Shown in pieces: positions 50,567 to 59,247 of a stretch of DNA of 64,000 bases. Position numbers and translations under genes: made by a program. Each line of letters starts with the position of its first letter. Positions within the stretch are counted from its first letter, which is position 1. The notes under the pieces were generated by a model. The model did not search any database, had not been told where the DNA came from, and saw only the letters and a program-made list of their open reading frames with translations. The stretch lies in NCBI GenBank assembly GCA_029259175.1, contig JAPDJH010000004.1, positions 1 through 64,000 of the forward strand, read 5' to 3'. The stretch comes from Hadesarchaea archaeon. Its GTDB lineage: Archaea; Hadarchaeota; Hadarchaeia; Hadarchaeales; Hadarchaeaceae.

Positions 50567-51382
50567 TCACAGCACCCACGTCTTGATTAGTGTGTACAGA
50601 CCGAGTGCGATTACCAACACACCTAGACCTGTTTTTATCCTCCGCTCAGATCTAAATTTAGCGGTAATGCGTGGCCCTACCCATCCTCCTACTGTCGCTC
50701 CAACGAGCAGAGGCATGAGTAAGTTGCTACTCGGTATGCCCTTTGTGAGCACGTAAGTGGCAAATCCGGTAAGACAGATGGGTATCTCAGACGAGGTGGT
50801 CGCCCCAATGGTCTCCTTCGACCTCCTGCCAGCGATCAGCTGGCCGGTGGTGACCACTGGACCAAACCCTCCGCCCGAAATTCCCTTGTTGAACGCGCTC
50901 AGAACGCCTACCCCGAAGATCTTCTTCCAAGAGAAGCCGAATACACTCCTCGAGAGCAGTACAACTCCCATGACGATAACCAGCACGCCTATGTAGGTCT
51001 TGAGCGCGGTCTTCGGGATACTCACGGCCGTTAGGGCCCCCACACACGTTGCCAGCACGCCAGCCGCTGAGATAATAAAGACCACTTTCAAATCCCTGCT
51101 TAGACTTCGCTTAAAAGTCTCGATGTACCCCAGCTCTGCCAGCCTCTGCCTAATATTTTTCTCTACCCTGTACTCCACATGCCCGAGCTTGTGATGTTTC
51201 ACACTCGCAATGAACCCTCCAATTGCCTGTGAGAGCAAGATGGAGGGAATAACTGCAACCGGATTGTATCCCGCAGTTATGAGGGCTGGTGATAGAATGG
51301 TCCCGTAAAGCATTCCTAGGGACGAGTCAATGATTTCGCACCCGCACGCCAGCGCCGCCAACAAAAGAAGGCCCGAATCCAT
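50567..51382 (-). CDS. TauE/SafE-family anion transporter
   Basis: A 271-residue membrane protein of the TauE/SafE (sulfite exporter) family, with eight or so hydrophobic segments and the two repeated Gly-rich hairpins: IIDSSLGMLYGTILSPALI near the N-terminus and FNKGISGGGFGPVVTTGQLIAG in the second half. The ATG at 51382 is the natural start; the ORF continues upstream without family similarity. Members move sulfite, sulfate or organosulfonates; its place at the end of a sulfate-activation cluster favours sulfate or sulfite. Confidence 0.88.
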   Translation of the reverse strand: MDSGLLLLAALACGCEIIDSSLGMLYGTILSPALITAGYNPVAVIPSILLSQAIGGFIASVKHHKLGHVEYRVEKNIRQRLAELGYIETFKRSLSRDLKVVFIISAAGVLATCVGALTAVSIPKTALKTYIGVLVIVMGVVLLSRSVFGFSWKKIFGVGVLSAFNKGISGGGFGPVVTTGQLIAGRRSKETIGATTSSEIPICLTGFATYVLTKGIPSSNLLMPLLVGATVGGWVGPRITAKFRSERRIKTGLGVLVIALGLYTLIKTWVL

Positions 51383-51393
51383 TCTTTTACCCC

Positions 51394-52182
51394 TCAACTC
51401 TTGGTCCTTAGGAACTCTTTTTCCAGCACTCTGAAGACATCTTGAGGCTGCTCTATTTCCTCCTCCACGTTCACCGTGATGAGAACCGCTCGCTCGAGGT
51501 GGTCTCCCTTCAGCTCCCCGTAGGGAGTTCGCTTGGGGAGGGTCTGCACCTTGGCCTCGCCGAACGAGCAGAACCCGTGATCGGAAATCAAAATGAGCTT
51601 GTTGGTCTCGCTCGGCAGAAAGCCAGTATCCCACACGAGCTCCCCAATTTTCTCGTCTAGTTTTTTGTACCACTCTAGAACCACGGGTTCGCCCCAGTGG
51701 AAATGCTGAACTCTATCCAGCAGCGTGAACACCGAAATCAGAAGATCTGGCTTCCAAGTCAGCAGCTCCTTCGTTGTTTCGGTGACCCGCTCGAGTTCCT
51801 CCTCCCATTCCTTTTCGTTGCTGGGCAGGCCGAAACCCACCGGCCTGAAATCCACGTTGAAGGAGTAGGGCGGCACCACAAACGGGACGTTCAAAACTCG
51901 AACATCTATCTTGTCCTTCAAAATATCCCAGATGAACTTTACGGGGATATCTTCTCTTTTTACTATCTTGCCATCTTTTGTAAACTCCAAGTGTCCGTGC
52001 TCCTCAACGGTCTTTCCAGAAAACATCCCGCACCAGATCGCTGCAGAAATTGGTTTTTCTCTGAGCACGATTTCTTTTGCCTTCCCTGCTTGGATAAGCC
52101 TCGCAAAATTCTTCAAAACTTTTAGATTTGGGCGAATAACGTTCCAGCTTGCTCCGTCGATGCCTAAAACGAAAAACGTCAA
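51394..52182 (-). CDS. alkaline-phosphatase superfamily (type I phosphodiesterase-like) hydrolase
   Basis: A 262-residue protein of the alkaline phosphatase superfamily. The N-terminal metal Asp is in FFVLGIDGASWNV, the probable nucleophile region is KPISAAIWCGMFSGK, and the second metal site is SVFTLLDRVQHFHWG and LILISDHGFCSFGE. It is shorter than nucleotide pyrophosphatases. In sulfate-activation clusters such proteins may hydrolyse nucleotide or sulfate esters such as PAP or APS; here that is inference. The TTG start overlaps the cysN stop by 4 nt. Confidence 0.82.
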   Translation of the reverse strand: MTFFVLGIDGASWNVIRPNLKVLKNFARLIQAGKAKEIVLREKPISAAIWCGMFSGKTVEEHGHLEFTKDGKIVKREDIPVKFIWDILKDKIDVRVLNVPFVVPPYSFNVDFRPVGFGLPSNEKEWEEELERVTETTKELLTWKPDLLISVFTLLDRVQHFHWGEPVVLEWYKKLDEKIGELVWDTGFLPSETNKLILISDHGFCSFGEAKVQTLPKRTPYGELKGDHLERAVLITVNVEEEIEQPQDVFRVLEKEFLRTKS

Positions 52183-53405
52183 CTCGATACCTCCAAGGCC
52201 ACTCCTGCCCCGATATTTTTTCCATTTTTCATTATGACGAATCTACCAAGTTCTGGAATATCTGGATACCGCTCCACCACCATAGGTTCACGGAGAGATA
52301 GTACCATTAGTGCTGCTTCGTTTATGTCAACGACAGAGGGCTGTTTTTCAACAATCGCCCCGGTTTCTGTGTCGATTTTCTCAAGAATGTTCTGCACCCG
52401 CGCTGGCACGGCCGCAGTACCACACTTGACCACTATTGTTTCGTTCTTTCTCAGACGATCGAGCAGGAGAACCACTTCTCCTTTTATCTCTGTAACTTTT
52501 TTAGGTGGCGACTCCGCAAGACCGAACACTTCACCTCTCCGCGGAATTACGCTACTTATTACTCCCACGCACTCGCCTGGCTTGGCTTCGCTCCGCTCGC
52601 CTTCGTACACGCGGATTTGCTGAACTATTGCCGGTCTTCCCGAAGGCTCGAAAACCCCTTTCGCCCCTTTTCTCAGCACGCCGCTTTCCACTCGTCCAAC
52701 AACAATTTTTTCTCCATCCACCTCATACACGTCCTGCACAACAAATCTCAACGGTTTGTCCAATTCCCTGCTTTTTATCGGAATAGCATCCAGTGCCTCG
52801 ATCAGGGTCTTCTTCGCCCAAGGCATCTTAGTAGAGCGGCGGTAAACATTCTCTCCTTCTATGGCGGAGATCGGCACGAAACTTATCTTGTCCAAATCAA
52901 ACCCTAGGGAATCTAAAAATTCCTTCATCGCGTTGTGGATCCTTTCAAACGGTTCTTTTTGATATCTTACAGCATCCATCTTGTTTACGGCGACCACCAA
53001 GTGTTCGATTCCGAGTAGTTTGAGCAGAAACACGTGTCTGCGGGTCTGCTCCTCTATCCCTTCCTGCGCTGACACTATTACGATCGCCGCGTCTGCTTGA
53101 GAAGCACCAGTTAGCATGTTTTTGAGAAACTCTTTGTGACCTGGAGAGTCGATAATAGTGTAAAGACGATTCTTACCTTTGAAAAACACCCGTGTAGACT
53201 CTATGGTCATCTGTTCTTTTCGCTCTTCTTCGAGCGCATCTAGGAAATAAGCGAACTCGAATCTCCGTTTCAGCTCCTCAGCATATTTTTGAATCTCCTC
53301 TACACGATCGTCGGTGACACTCTCACCATCATATAGCAAGCGTCCTATAGTGGTGGATTTCCCGTGATCCACATGACCAACGAAAACCACGTTGACGCTC
53401 TCCAT
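52179..53405 (-). CDS. cysN: sulfate adenylyltransferase GTPase subunit (CysN-like)
   Basis: EF-Tu-type GTPase of 408 residues that drives adenosine 5'-phosphosulfate synthesis with CysD. G1 is VVFVGHVDHGKSTTIGRLLY, G3 is IIDSPGHKEFLKNMLTGA, G4 VVAVNKMDAVRY, G5 VPISAIEGENVY, then beta-barrel domains 2 and 3. The effector segment KEQMTIESTRVFF departs from EF-1alpha and matches CysN. It lies directly downstream of CysD (11-bp gap). No APS kinase domain is fused at the C-terminus. Confidence 0.92.
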   Translation of the reverse strand: MESVNVVFVGHVDHGKSTTIGRLLYDGESVTDDRVEEIQKYAEELKRRFEFAYFLDALEEERKEQMTIESTRVFFKGKNRLYTIIDSPGHKEFLKNMLTGASQADAAIVIVSAQEGIEEQTRRHVFLLKLLGIEHLVVAVNKMDAVRYQKEPFERIHNAMKEFLDSLGFDLDKISFVPISAIEGENVYRRSTKMPWAKKTLIEALDAIPIKSRELDKPLRFVVQDVYEVDGEKIVVGRVESGVLRKGAKGVFEPSGRPAIVQQIRVYEGERSEAKPGECVGVISSVIPRRGEVFGLAESPPKKVTEIKGEVVLLLDRLRKNETIVVKCGTAAVPARVQNILEKIDTETGAIVEKQPSVVDINEAALMVLSLREPMVVERYPDIPELGRFVIMKNGKNIGAGVALEVSS

Positions 53406-53416
53406 TACCGTCCCGC

Positions 53417-54226
53417 CTACATGTATCCAAGCGCCCGGAGTTTCTGCATCATGAAAGCCTGTTCTTTATCCTGTGCTCGTCCGGCCCGCTCAGCGGTTTT
53501 GGTTCGCTCCAATTCCTCAATGATCTTGTCAATCGTGTCGGCGTTAGAATCGATTGGATTCGTGCATGGCATGCAACCCAAACTTCTGTATCTCTTCCCG
53601 TTTCGAGCAAAATACATGGGGTTAACAGGGATGCCCTCACGTTTTATGTAGCGCCAAATATCGATCTCCCGCCAGTGGAGCATCGGGTGCACACGTGTGT
53701 GGGTGGCCTCTTCTGAGGCCTTTTCATACTGATCCCACATCTCCAACGGTTGATCGCGATAGTCCCATCGGAAGTTGGCATCGCGGAGGCTGAAATACCT
53801 CTCCTTTGCCCGGATACCGTGCTCGTCTCTTCGGATTGCCAAAAGGAGGGCATCGAATCCGTGTTTTTTCATTGCTATCTGAAGAGCCTGCGTTTTGAGA
53901 GCAGTACAACAAGCAAGCTTTCCCTTTTCGGGACCCATTCCACTCTTCAACGCCTCTTCGTTCCGAGCAATTATCAAATTTAGCCCCCATTTTCTCACCC
54001 ACTTGTCCCTGAACTCGTACATCTCTGGAAACTTCCGCCCCGTGTCAATATGGATGACCGGAAATGGCACTTTTCCATAGAAAGCCTTGCGACACAGCCA
54101 GAGGAGAGTGGTAGAGTCCTTTCCCATACTCCAGAGCATGGCTGGTTTCTTGAACTGCGCTTTTGCTTCCCTAATGATGTAGATACTCTGATTCTCGAGC
54201 TGATCTAGATAATCCCCCACGCACAT
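53417..54226 (-). CDS. cysD: sulfate adenylyltransferase catalytic subunit (CysD-like)
   Basis: Adenylates sulfate to APS. The 269-residue PP-loop protein has AMLWSMGKDSTTLLWL (SGGKDS-type motif with Met in place of the first Gly), PVIHIDTGRKFPEMYEFRD, DEHGIRAKERYFSLRD, HPMLHWREIDIWRYI and SLGCMPCTNPIDS. These match CysD better than PAPS reductase because the reductase C-terminal Cys motif is missing. The C-terminus reads QKLRALGYM, a tail shared with the next two proteins. The ATG at 54226 overlaps the upstream gene's stop. Confidence 0.92.
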   Translation of the reverse strand: MCVGDYLDQLENQSIYIIREAKAQFKKPAMLWSMGKDSTTLLWLCRKAFYGKVPFPVIHIDTGRKFPEMYEFRDKWVRKWGLNLIIARNEEALKSGMGPEKGKLACCTALKTQALQIAMKKHGFDALLLAIRRDEHGIRAKERYFSLRDANFRWDYRDQPLEMWDQYEKASEEATHTRVHPMLHWREIDIWRYIKREGIPVNPMYFARNGKRYRSLGCMPCTNPIDSNADTIDKIIEELERTKTAERAGRAQDKEQAFMMQKLRALGYM

Positions 54227-54450
54227 CACCTCAGATATCCCAGCGCCCGCAAGCGGCGTCTGATTTTTTCTGCATCTTCTCTGGCAAACGGCATCTCACC
54301 GCTTTCATGAGCTTCCACAAGCACTTCCCGTAGCAGATATCCCACATAACTGGAAACCGAAGGGAATCCGGTATTCTCTATCTGCTTTTTTATTTTCTCG
54401 AACAGCTGCACCGGAATAGATACGGTTGTGAATTTTTTCCTTCTCGGCAT
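54226..54450 (-). CDS. ribbon-helix-helix protein 1, with LRALGYLR tail
   Basis: A 74-residue DNA-binding-type protein: TTVSIPVQLFEKIKKQIEN (beta strand and first helix), GFPSVSSYVGYLLREVLVEAH (second helix), and a C-terminal helix EDAEKIRRRLRALGYLR. Probably a dimeric RHH regulator. It is translationally coupled with cysD (TGATG), so it is likely to regulate or interact with the sulfate-activation genes. Confidence 0.82.
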   Translation of the reverse strand: MPRRKKFTTVSIPVQLFEKIKKQIENTGFPSVSSYVGYLLREVLVEAHESGEMPFAREDAEKIRRRLRALGYLR

Positions 54451-54505
54451 CTTCTCAATTTAATTATATGTGATTACACTATAAAAATTCTCCCCATCTG
54501 GGAAA

Positions 54506-54688
54506 CTAGCGTAAATACCCAAGGGCTCGTAGTCTTTCCTTTATTTTTTCTTCATCCGTCGCTTTTTTTTCTATAGTTTTTTCAATGATTCTCCGAACAT
54601 ATTCTTCTACTGAACGAATGCCCTCATTTCTAGCGCGCATCTTCAGCTCTTCATATAAAAATTTTGGAACCTTTATCGTTATTACCAT
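54506..54688 (-). CDS. ribbon-helix-helix protein 2, with LRALGYLR tail
   Basis: About 60 residues from the ATG at 54688 (MVITIKVPKFLYEELKMRAR), or 67 from the ATG at 54709. Pattern strand-helix-helix with GIRSVEEYVRRIIEKTIEK as second helix, then KIKERLRALGYLR. It resembles protein 1 and ends with the same tail. It is the first gene of the minus-strand sulfate cluster, with an AT-rich promoter region shared with the divergent flippase. Confidence 0.78.
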   Translation of the reverse strand: MVITIKVPKFLYEELKMRARNEGIRSVEEYVRRIIEKTIEKKATDEEKIKERLRALGYLR

Positions 54689-54782
54689 AGTTTTGTTTTT
54701 TCGAAACATTTGATCCTACTCTTTCCACCGTTGAGGAAAATAAAAGCTTTTTCGTAGGCATGATGTTTAAATTAGGACGCTG

Positions 54783-56342
54783 ATGAGAGAAAGTTACGCA
54801 AAATACATAGTCAAAGGTGGTTCGGCTGTTTTCCTAGCGTTAATAATAAGCCAAATTTTAGCATTCGGGATTCGGGTATTTCTCGCTAGACCACTTCTTC
54901 AGCAAGACCTAAGCGCAGGAGTCCCAGAGGGATATCACTTTGGATTAGTATACGGAACTCTCGCATTTATTTCGCTTTTTCCCCTTTTCAGAAATATAGG
55001 CATACCAACTGCACTAATAAAATATGTTTCCCAGTACTTTACGCAAAGAAGATTCAAACAAATAAAATCATTGTTTTTCTCTGCTCTCACGCTTCAACTT
55101 TCATTGTCAATTTTAATAGCAATACTGATAATAGTTTTCGCCGAACAAGTCGCGTTTAATGTCTTCAAAAGCCCAGAAGCCACATTATTGATCCAAATAC
55201 TCGCGCTTTGGTTGATTGGAGACTCGGTCTTCACAGTGATATTAAGCTCATTTCAAGGCCTTAAAAACATGCTTACTTACTCCATTATTCGATGTTTACA
55301 TTCCTTTTTACTTCTGGCTCTCATGATAGCATTTGTAGGATTTTTAGACTTGGGCGCATTGGGTGCGATTATCGCATACACAGTCAATGTGATTTTTGTC
55401 TCAATATTTGGGATGTTCAAATTGTTCAAAAGTTATCCTAAAATCTTCAAAAAAATAAAACCTCAGATCTCCATGCACTCTGCCAAAATCTTAGTAAGTT
55501 TTGGTATTCCGGTCTTTTTGGGATCTATAGCCAGCATGATTCTAACCTCGATGGACACAATCATGATCGCCTTCTTTAGAACCCTGCCTGAAGTAGGACT
55601 CTACCAGGCAGCACAGCCCACGGCCAAATTTTTATGGTATTTTCCAATGACTTTGAGTGTTTTGACTTTACCAATGTTTTCCGAGATATGGGCACGCAGA
55701 GATAAAAAACTATTACAAAATGTTCTCTACATATTAACTCGCTTCTCCTTTTTTCTGATTATTCCTGCATGTTTTCTTTTCATCGCTTTTCCTGGCGAAA
55801 TTTTGCGAATATTGTTTGGTGAAGAATACGTGGCCGGTGCCACGGTACTCCAAATATTGGCTGTGGCCGCAATTATCTATACTGTGTATAGCATATTGGG
55901 TCAAACGATTATAGGAATTGGAAAACCTATTGTAGGCTCGATTACTGTTGCGATAATGGCAGTAATAAACTTGATTCTTAACATTTTGCTTATCCCTTCA
56001 TCGGGCATTGTTGGTGCTGCGCTTGCAAGTCTTTTTGCTTACATGATTGGTTTCATTTTCCTGTTTAACTATTTGCAAAAATTAATGAAATTCCAAATTT
56101 TGGACATTTCAATTTTCAAGATGGCCGTTGGCGGTGTTTTGACTCTTTTGATTATCTTTGTGCTGAAATCATTTCTAAATTTTCAACCATTAGTTGAAGC
56201 CGCTGTTTTATTGATTTTAGGTACCGCAATTTATCTTCTATGGACATTGAAAACCAATGCAATAACCCAAAGCGATCTCCTAATGATAAAAAATGTAGCA
56301 CCAATACCTAAATGGATACTGAAAATCGCCAAGCGCAAGTAG
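54783..56342 (+). CDS. Wzx-like polysaccharide flippase
   Basis: Membrane protein of 519 residues with about 14 hydrophobic segments, in the MOP superfamily of oligosaccharide flippases. Diagnostic are the opening KGGSAVFLALIISQILAFGI, RNIGIPTALIKYVSQYF, FGIPVFLGSIASMILTSMDT and FGEEYVAGATVLQILAVAAI. It is expected to move lipid-linked glycans across the membrane. It begins the plus-strand side of an AT-rich glycan island. Confidence 0.9.
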   Translation: MRESYAKYIVKGGSAVFLALIISQILAFGIRVFLARPLLQQDLSAGVPEGYHFGLVYGTLAFISLFPLFRNIGIPTALIKYVSQYFTQRRFKQIKSLFFSALTLQLSLSILIAILIIVFAEQVAFNVFKSPEATLLIQILALWLIGDSVFTVILSSFQGLKNMLTYSIIRCLHSFLLLALMIAFVGFLDLGALGAIIAYTVNVIFVSIFGMFKLFKSYPKIFKKIKPQISMHSAKILVSFGIPVFLGSIASMILTSMDTIMIAFFRTLPEVGLYQAAQPTAKFLWYFPMTLSVLTLPMFSEIWARRDKKLLQNVLYILTRFSFFLIIPACFLFIAFPGEILRILFGEEYVAGATVLQILAVAAIIYTVYSILGQTIIGIGKPIVGSITVAIMAVINLILNILLIPSSGIVGAALASLFAYMIGFIFLFNYLQKLMKFQILDISIFKMAVGGVLTLLIIFVLKSFLNFQPLVEAAVLLILGTAIYLLWTLKTNAITQSDLLMIKNVAPIPKWILKIAKRK

Positions 56343-56376
56343 TTTTTAGTATCTTATCGAAAATGATGGTGGAATC

Positions 56377-57258
56377 ATGAGAATATGTATCGTGGGTGGG
56401 GGCACCGTAGGAAGCGCGGTTGGTATGGGACTTGCAAAATTGGGACACGAAATAGTGTTTTATGATGTCGAAGAGCAAAAAACACGAGAGCTTAATAAAA
56501 AAGGATTTAGAGCTACCACAAACTTTGAAGAAGCTATTCAGAACACAAATATGTCGTTCATATGTGTTCCCACCCCCACTATCCGGGGAAAAATTTGTCT
56601 ATCTCACGTTAAGGACTCTATCAAAAAAATCGCCAATTTTCTGAAACATCATGATAAGTATTACCTCGTCGTCATTAAGAGCACAGTACTTCCAATGACA
56701 ACGGAAAAGGTTATAATTCCGCTCATAGAGAAGATTTCGAAAAAGAAAGTTGGTAAAGATTTTGGTGTGTGCGTAAATCCAGAATTTCTAACAGAGTCTC
56801 ACAAAAGTTGGACTAAAAACAGGCGTTTTGCAAGGGATTTTTTCAGCGAAGACAGGATAGTTATCGGTGAATCCGATAAAAAAGCGGGAAACGTTCTCGT
56901 ACGACTGTATAAACCACTGCGAATCCCTATCATTAGAACCGATTTGCGAACGGCAGAGACTATAAAATATGCTTGTAACTGTGCGCTAGCCTGCAGGATC
57001 TCCTATTGGAACGAAATATATTATGTGTGCAAAAACATTGGCGTAGACTCTCATTTTGTGGCTCGTGTAGCAGCCATGGACGAAAGAATAGGCGTCTATG
57101 GAACCGTGCATGGTAAGGCCTTCGGTGGAAAATGTTTGCCAAAAGATTTGAAAGCCTTTATAGCATTTTGTAAAGAGATCGGTTATAGACCACGACTCTT
57201 AGAGGCTGTCGACTTAATCAATGAAAAAATCAGAAAAGAAGAGGGGATAAGAGAGTGA
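56377..57258 (+). CDS. short UDP-glucose/GDP-mannose dehydrogenase-like protein
   Basis: NAD-dependent nucleotide-sugar dehydrogenase-like protein of 293 residues. The NAD-binding start is RICIVGGGTVGSAVGMGLAKLG, with ICVPTP, VIKSTVLPMTTEK and CVNPEFLTE, and the catalytic Cys in FGGKCLPKDLKAF at about residue 252. It ends some 40 residues later, so the C-terminal nucleotide-sugar domain present in standard enzymes of about 430 residues is missing. The next gene starts 4 bp inside its end, so the short form is probably natural, not a frameshift. Confidence 0.85.
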   Translation: MRICIVGGGTVGSAVGMGLAKLGHEIVFYDVEEQKTRELNKKGFRATTNFEEAIQNTNMSFICVPTPTIRGKICLSHVKDSIKKIANFLKHHDKYYLVVIKSTVLPMTTEKVIIPLIEKISKKKVGKDFGVCVNPEFLTESHKSWTKNRRFARDFFSEDRIVIGESDKKAGNVLVRLYKPLRIPIIRTDLRTAETIKYACNCALACRISYWNEIYYVCKNIGVDSHFVARVAAMDERIGVYGTVHGKAFGGKCLPKDLKAFIAFCKEIGYRPRLLEAVDLINEKIRKEEGIRE

Positions 57259-58013
57259 TCAAAAAAGGTATTGTCCTTGCGGCTGGGAAAGGCTCCAGAT
57301 TATTTCCCCTAACGCTCGCAATTCCGAAGGAGATGATTCGAGTTGGTGTCAAGCCCGCGATCGAACATGCCATAAATGTTCTAAAAGCCGGAGGAGTTTC
57401 CGACATTCTAATAATCGTCGGAAGAAACAAAGAAGCCATTTTCAACTATCTAGGCTCTGGAAAAAGACTGGGTGTTCAAATCTCTTATCGCATTCAAGAG
57501 GAGCTACTGGGAACCGCCGATGCCACTTACTACGGAAAGGACTTCGTCCAAAATGAAGATTTTGCTTTGATTTATGGAGACAATTATCTCAAACCATACA
57601 ACGTTATGAAAGAAGTTGTCAAAGTTCACGAAGAAAGCAACGCAGATGCTACGCTCGTATTATCCTTAGTGAAAGATCCAAGGCAACATGGGATCGTTAA
57701 AATTGACAAAGAAGGGTGGATAACACGTATGATCGAAAAACCCACTCTTAGTGAAGCCAGACCTTTTCGACACAATAGAAAATATCTCAGCATAGCTGGA
57801 CTAATGATCCTTAAACCAATTATTTTTAGATACATAAAGAAAACAAAACCTGGCAAGAATGGGGAAATATGGCTCACCGACACTCTCGAACTCATGAGAA
57901 GAGATGGAAAACGTGTTCGAGGATTTATTTTTAATGGTGAACGATACGATATCGGAACCTTGGAATCTTTAATAGAAGCAGATAAACTCGAATACAAAAA
58001 TTTCAAGAAATGA
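57255..58013 (+). CDS. sugar-1-phosphate nucleotidyltransferase
   Basis: Nucleotidyltransferase of 252 residues (RmlA/GalU-like) that activates a sugar 1-phosphate with NTP. GIVLAAGKGSRLFPLTLAIPK is the nucleotide-binding signature; ALIYGDNYLKP carries the metal Asp; later parts are IVKIDKEGWITRMIEKP and ISIAGLMILKP-like strands, with WLTDTLELMRRDGKRVRGF. It probably supplies substrate for the neighbouring dehydrogenase. Start overlaps its upstream neighbour by 4 nt. Nucleotide and sugar specificity unknown. Confidence 0.92.
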   Translation: MIKKGIVLAAGKGSRLFPLTLAIPKEMIRVGVKPAIEHAINVLKAGGVSDILIIVGRNKEAIFNYLGSGKRLGVQISYRIQEELLGTADATYYGKDFVQNEDFALIYGDNYLKPYNVMKEVVKVHEESNADATLVLSLVKDPRQHGIVKIDKEGWITRMIEKPTLSEARPFRHNRKYLSIAGLMILKPIIFRYIKKTKPGKNGEIWLTDTLELMRRDGKRVRGFIFNGERYDIGTLESLIEADKLEYKNFKK

Positions 58014-59223
58014 ACTGCCTCACAATATTAAAAGGAAAACGAAACCTGTTTTTAAACCACCAGGGGAGGGCAGAATAGCTTGAATATGCCATCCTAGTTA
58101 AAAGAACTCTGAATTCGGAAGGGTTGAATTCCAATTGATATCTCTTTACTGCGGAATTATCTAGTTCTACTCCCAACCCTCCGGCCGTTGGAAGTTTTAG
58201 ACATCCGCGAGTGAGGCCTATTGGTTTTTTGATAATATCATATCCTCGAATGTTAAACAGCCCAATTTCCTCGCTGGGGTATTGGATCTCTCTAAGCGAA
58301 GCAACCAAATGCATATAAGCGGAAACACCAACACCGCTCATCACCGCCCCGCCAATCACATATTCAAGACCCAAATCTAGAGCTTTTTCAATCAATTTTC
58401 TAGTCACGGAAAGACATCCAAACTTCGGAGGATGGAAATTCACAACATCTGCAACTTTTTTTGTTGCTATTAGGTCAATGTCCGACGGTTTCCACACGCT
58501 TTCATCGACCATTATCTTGATATTAGTCATTTTTCGAAGTTTTCGAAGACCATCCCAGTCACGCCATCTTATTGGTTGCTCAGCAATGATTATTCCATGC
58601 TCTTCGAGTTTTCTGAGAGTCTTTGCAGCTTTTTCAGCTTTTTCATAGGCCTGATTGGCATCTATCCTAAGCGCGATGCGGGGGCCCACCGCTTCTCGGA
58701 TTTGTTTTACGATTTTACAATCAATGTCCTCATTGCCTGTTACTTTTATTTTGAGATGGGTGATGCCTTGGGATGTCCAATACTTGGCAAATCTAACCAT
58801 TTCGGAAATCGGTGCCAGATATACCGTTCCTGTTGCAGGTATTTTTTTTCTGTAAATTTTGCCCAATTCTTTGGCCATTACAAATCCACTAGCTTTGCTT
58901 AGAGCGTCTAAAATTGCTGTTTCAAAAGCCAGCAAGATTCCATAATCGACTATTCGATTTTGAACCAAACGTTCTTGAATTTTGGACAAAGCTTCCAAAG
59001 CATCCGGAAGTTTTTGACCTTGTATGGTCTTGGCTATCTTTATCCCCAACGCGTGAGAATTGTAAGCGTGAGTGTAGAACGGCGTACCTTCTCCCACCCC
59101 CTCCGTCTCAGTGGTCCGTATTTTTACAAGAATGTGATTTCGGTATTTTTCTGTCCCCCACGGTAACCTAATATCGAGAGGGAACCTCAAGAGATAGATT
59201 TCAGAACGGAGGATTTTTGCCAT
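58003..59223 (-). CDS. enolase-superfamily enzyme (muconate lactonizing/dipeptide epimerase-like)
   Basis: A 406-residue protein with the two-domain enolase layout. Catalytic residues: THLKIKV (KxK), IALRIDANQ (Asp), IIIAEQPIRW (Glu), IKIMVDESVW (Asp) and a later Lys in VNFHPPKFGC. This pattern belongs to the MLE subgroup, which includes dipeptide epimerases and o-succinylbenzoate synthase. The length exceeds most members through a C-terminal extension of about 60 residues. In this glycan island it may epimerise an amino or sugar acid; that is inference. Confidence 0.87.
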   Translation of the reverse strand: MAKILRSEIYLLRFPLDIRLPWGTEKYRNHILVKIRTTETEGVGEGTPFYTHAYNSHALGIKIAKTIQGQKLPDALEALSKIQERLVQNRIVDYGILLAFETAILDALSKASGFVMAKELGKIYRKKIPATGTVYLAPISEMVRFAKYWTSQGITHLKIKVTGNEDIDCKIVKQIREAVGPRIALRIDANQAYEKAEKAAKTLRKLEEHGIIIAEQPIRWRDWDGLRKLRKMTNIKIMVDESVWKPSDIDLIATKKVADVVNFHPPKFGCLSVTRKLIEKALDLGLEYVIGGAVMSGVGVSAYMHLVASLREIQYPSEEIGLFNIRGYDIIKKPIGLTRGCLKLPTAGGLGVELDNSAVKRYQLEFNPSEFRVLLTRMAYSSYSALPWWFKNRFRFPFNIVRQFIS

Positions 59224-59247
59224 CAAACATTCATGGCAAAAAGTGTT

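Noticed and set aside
53417-54226. PAPS reductase (CysH)
   Set aside because: The sequence follows CysD landmarks and the gene is paired with cysN; the C-terminal cysteine motif of CysH is absent.
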